A DNA stretch of 64,000 nucleotides from Anaerostipes amylophilus (lineage in GTDB: Bacteria; Bacillota; Clostridia; Lachnospirales; Lachnospiraceae), in assembly GCF_025567365.1 (NCBI RefSeq), contig NZ_JAOQJG010000004.1:62001-126000 (forward strand), in the 5' to 3' direction. The notes under the pieces are model-generated. The model was given only the letters and a program-made list of their open reading frames with translations, had not been told where the DNA came from and made no database searches. Positions 62,078 to 64,000 of this stretch are shown here, piece by piece (within the stretch, counting starts at the first letter, position 1; every line of letters starts with the position of its first letter). A program made the position numbers and the translations under genes.

Positions 62078-62745
62078 TGGAGGAGAAACGATTGCAGATG
62101 TCAGAAAGTTTCTTTTTAACAGCAATCCTTGCAATTGTAGGAGGTTTTCTTGATGCATACAGTTATTTAATGCGAGGACATGTATTTGCAAATGCACAGA
62201 CAGGAAATATCGTATTGTTTGGTGTATATCTTGAAAAAAGAAATTTTACACAGGCAATTTATTATCTGGTTCCAATTCTTGCATTTGCGGTAGGAGTCAT
62301 TCTTGTAGAAATTGTAAAACATTTTTATAAAGAAGAACATAAGATTCATTGGAGACAGAGAATTGTGGCATTTGAGCTTATATTAGTAACGATCGTTGGA
62401 TTTATCCCGTTAGGTCAATATGATGTTGTGGCAAATGTATTAATCTCCTTTGTATGCTCAATGCAGGTAGAGACATTCCGAAGAGTTCATGGACATCCAT
62501 TTGCAAGTACGATGTGCACTGGAAACTTAAGAAGTGGAACCGAGGCACTCTGCCAGTATTTCAAAACAGGAGATAAGACTTTAAAGCAGAAAAGCTTACG
62601 ATACTATGGAATCATCACATTTTTTATCATTGGAGCAATTATTGGAGGATTCTTGACAGGACGTGCTGGAGGAGAATCCATCTTTATCTGCAGTATTTTA
62701 CTTACAATTGCAACGGTTTTAATGGCAAAAGAGTTCAGAATTTAA
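62077..62745 (+). CDS. YoaK/DUF1275 family membrane protein
   Basis: 222 residues with about six membrane segments. Family marks: GGFLDAYSYLMRGHVFANAQTGN cut at AYSYLMRGHVFAN, and FASTMCTGNLRSGTEAL. Function unknown. It is coupled to the peptidase gene by TAATG. A start at ATG 62098 after GGAGGAG is an alternative, giving 215 residues. Confidence 0.85.
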   Translation: MEEKRLQMSESFFLTAILAIVGGFLDAYSYLMRGHVFANAQTGNIVLFGVYLEKRNFTQAIYYLVPILAFAVGVILVEIVKHFYKEEHKIHWRQRIVAFELILVTIVGFIPLGQYDVVANVLISFVCSMQVETFRRVHGHPFASTMCTGNLRSGTEALCQYFKTGDKTLKQKSLRYYGIITFFIIGAIIGGFLTGRAGGESIFICSILLTIATVLMAKEFRI

Positions 62746-62748
62746 GAA

Positions 62749-62783
62749 AAAAGGGAATTCCGATAATTGGAATTCCCTTTTCC
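62749..62783. terminator. Bidirectional terminator between YoaK-type and HD genes
   Basis: AAAAGGGAATTCC (62749-62761), loop GATAATT, GGAATTCCCTTTT (62769-62781): a perfect 13-pair stem with A and T runs on its two sides. Confidence 0.92.
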
Positions 62784-62804
62784 TTATAAATGACAAAGAT
62801 GAAA

Positions 62805-63347
62805 TTATTCTTCTGGAAAGACTTCATTCACAAGCTGGCAGTATTCTTCATACTCATGGAACTCCGAAAGATCAGCAAATCCTTCGATCATTCCACGATA
62901 ATACCATCCTTGCATCTTCTTGTCCTTCATATTAAAGCGCTGCCACAATTCTTCTCCAAGAATCTTATAATCACGATAAAGGGCACGAATATTGGCAAGC
63001 TTGTCACCAAGGGCAATGATCTTAGCGTTTCGTGGTGCATGGTTCTTTAGAAAATCAATGGTATGACCTTTCCTTTCGACCCATGTTTTGCTCTTGTCTT
63101 CACTCTCCTGATAAACATAAGAAGCAACAACATCACCAAATTCATGTCTGATATCCTCAATCGAGATATCATCACAGTCTTCAACAACATCATGAAGGAC
63201 AGCGGCACAAAGCATGTCTTCATCAAGGGTCATAGCGGCAACAATGGCAGCAACTTCCAGAGGGTGGATGATAAAAGGAAGGTTGGTACCTTTTCTTGTC
63301 TGACCGTTGTGAGCATTTGTTGCGAAAATAACGGCTTTTTCAAACAT
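62805..63347 (-). CDS. HD-domain protein like small alarmone hydrolases (MESH1/SpoT-HD type)
   Basis: 180 residues. Seen: FATNAHNGQTRKGTNLPF, HPLEVAAIVA, the HD pair in AAVLHDVVEDCDD, and IIALGDKLANIRAL, the order seen in the SpoT/RelA hydrolase domain. No synthetase or regulatory domain. Probably hydrolyses (p)ppGpp or a related nucleotide; other nucleotidase activity is possible. Single gene, SD AAAGGAG. Confidence 0.83.
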   Translation of the reverse strand: MFEKAVIFATNAHNGQTRKGTNLPFIIHPLEVAAIVAAMTLDEDMLCAAVLHDVVEDCDDISIEDIRHEFGDVVASYVYQESEDKSKTWVERKGHTIDFLKNHAPRNAKIIALGDKLANIRALYRDYKILGEELWQRFNMKDKKMQGWYYRGMIEGFADLSEFHEYEEYCQLVNEVFPEE

Positions 63348-63503
63348 TGGAAAACTCCTTTGATAAAAATAGTTAGTGTAAAATAATTGTTAAGATAATC
63401 ATAAAGCATTTTTTGGGGGGATTCAAGTATGAAATCCAATATTTATATACAAAGAAAAATTGATTTTTTATAAAATACTCTGCCACTTTAAAGTAAGTGA
63501 GTG

Positions 63504-63532
63504 TTGACTTTTTATATGTGTGAAGTTACAAT
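63504..63532 (+). promoter_or_regulatory. Promoter of the prephenate dehydrogenase gene
   Basis: TTGACT (63504-63509), 17-base spacer, TACAAT (63527-63532). A perfect dyad ACTTTAAAGT (63485-63494) lies just upstream and could be an operator. Confidence 0.75.
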
Positions 63533-63562
63533 AAGAAAAGGAAAAAAAGGAGAAGAAAAACA

Positions 63563-64000
63563 ATGACAGAGAGTAACTTTACTATCGGATTTATCGGTCT
63601 TGGTCTGATCGGTGGATCTATTGCAAAGGGAATTAGACGTGTATTCCCGAACTACACACTCATTGGAATGGATGAAAATCCGGATACCATAAAAAGTGCA
63701 TTGGAAGAAGGAATCATTGATTCGGTTGCAACGGACTGCAAGACAGATTTTGCAGATTGCAACTATGTATTTTTATGTGCGCCGGTTCAATATAATGTAA
63801 TGTATTTAAAGGATCTGAAGGAATCGATCAATAAAGATTGCATTTTAACAGATGTTGGGAGTGTAAAGGAAGAGATTCATTTAAAGATAGAAGAACTGGG
63901 AATGGAAGAATGCTTTATCGGGGGACATCCGATGGTAGGGTCAGAGAAAGCTGGATTTTCCTTTAGTTCTGACAGGTTAGTGGAGAATGCTTACTATTTT
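63563..64000 (+). CDS. tyrA: Prephenate dehydrogenase (5' part, runs out of the window)
   Basis: 146 codons to the window end. NAD-binding start FIGLGLIGGSIAKGIRR, VFLCAPVQYN, LTDVGSVKEEI, and FIGGHPMVGSEKAG are typical of prephenate dehydrogenases, which make 4-hydroxyphenylpyruvate for tyrosine. SD AAAGGAG. Whether a C-terminal ACT domain or fused AroA follows cannot be seen. Confidence 0.92.
   Translation, partial: MTESNFTIGFIGLGLIGGSIAKGIRRVFPNYTLIGMDENPDTIKSALEEGIIDSVATDCKTDFADCNYVFLCAPVQYNVMYLKDLKESINKDCILTDVGSVKEEIHLKIEELGMEECFIGGHPMVGSEKAGFSFSSDRLVENAYYF

Noticed and set aside
1..64000. CRISPR array, tRNA or rRNA genes, prophage
   Set aside because: No regular spaced repeats, cloverleaf-like stretches, rRNA sequence or phage genes were recognised.

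Overview
The window is a gene-dense, AT-rich chromosomal segment of a low-GC Gram-positive bacterium. Strong Shine-Dalgarno sites (AAGGAGG), long co-directional operons, short gaps, and the pairing of MreBCD/RodA/PBP2 with a complete MinCDE system, GlgC plus GlgD, and a SepF-YlmH-DivIVA block all fit a member of the Clostridia. The gene content points to Lachnospiraceae, with an Anaerostipes-like butyrate producer as a guess from gene content only. No tRNA, rRNA, CRISPR array, prophage or intact transposon was seen.

Layout. 1-4713: 3' part of smc, then ftsY and a threonine ammonia-lyase gene. 4714-15535: a glycogen locus (glgB, glgC, glgD, glgA, glgP and a GH13 glycosidase) behind a long structured leader. 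15600-17778: a BlaI-like repressor and M56 metallopeptidase sensor, followed by a frameshifted small membrane-protein gene and a bidirectional terminator. 17810-19492 (minus): a Na/phosphate cotransporter. 19725-29284: tRNA modification and DNA repair genes (miaB, mutS, mutL, cdd, miaA, a PLP enzyme, radC).

29296-45006 is the cell-shape and division region: mreBCD, a very long PBP2, minCDE, rodA, methylglyoxal synthase, a D,D-carboxypeptidase lipoprotein, a radical SAM protein, a HlyD-like membrane protein, yggS, sepF, ylmH, divIVA and aroB. It continues into lspA, rluD and proC. rpsO follows from its own promoter and leader, then a sugar nucleotidyltransferase, a small conserved protein, and a miniature SbcD/SbcC-like pair.

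51801-57394 is a self-contained sucrose utilisation locus (LacI repressor, PTS EIIBCA, sucrose-6-phosphate hydrolase, fructokinase) with two palindromic operators bracketing the promoter. Sugar taken up here could feed the glycogen locus, but no shared regulatory site was seen. 57395-64000 is the most accessory part. It holds a 232-base near-palindrome overlapping an IS91-type transposase remnant, a secreted SH3-like protein, a DUF2798 membrane protein behind a terminator-type leader, a cupin/Cys-rich helical protein pair, an M18 aminopeptidase, a YoaK-type membrane protein, an alarmone-hydrolase-like HD protein and the 5' part of a prephenate dehydrogenase gene.

Most genes are ordinary core genes. 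The points most worth a second look are the glgB leader, the lysine-rich tail on GlgB, the broken small gene after the BlaI/BlaR-like pair, the minimal SbcCD-like pair, the twin sucrose operators, the large palindrome beside the IS remnant, the DUF2798 leader and the cupin/Cys-cluster pair.
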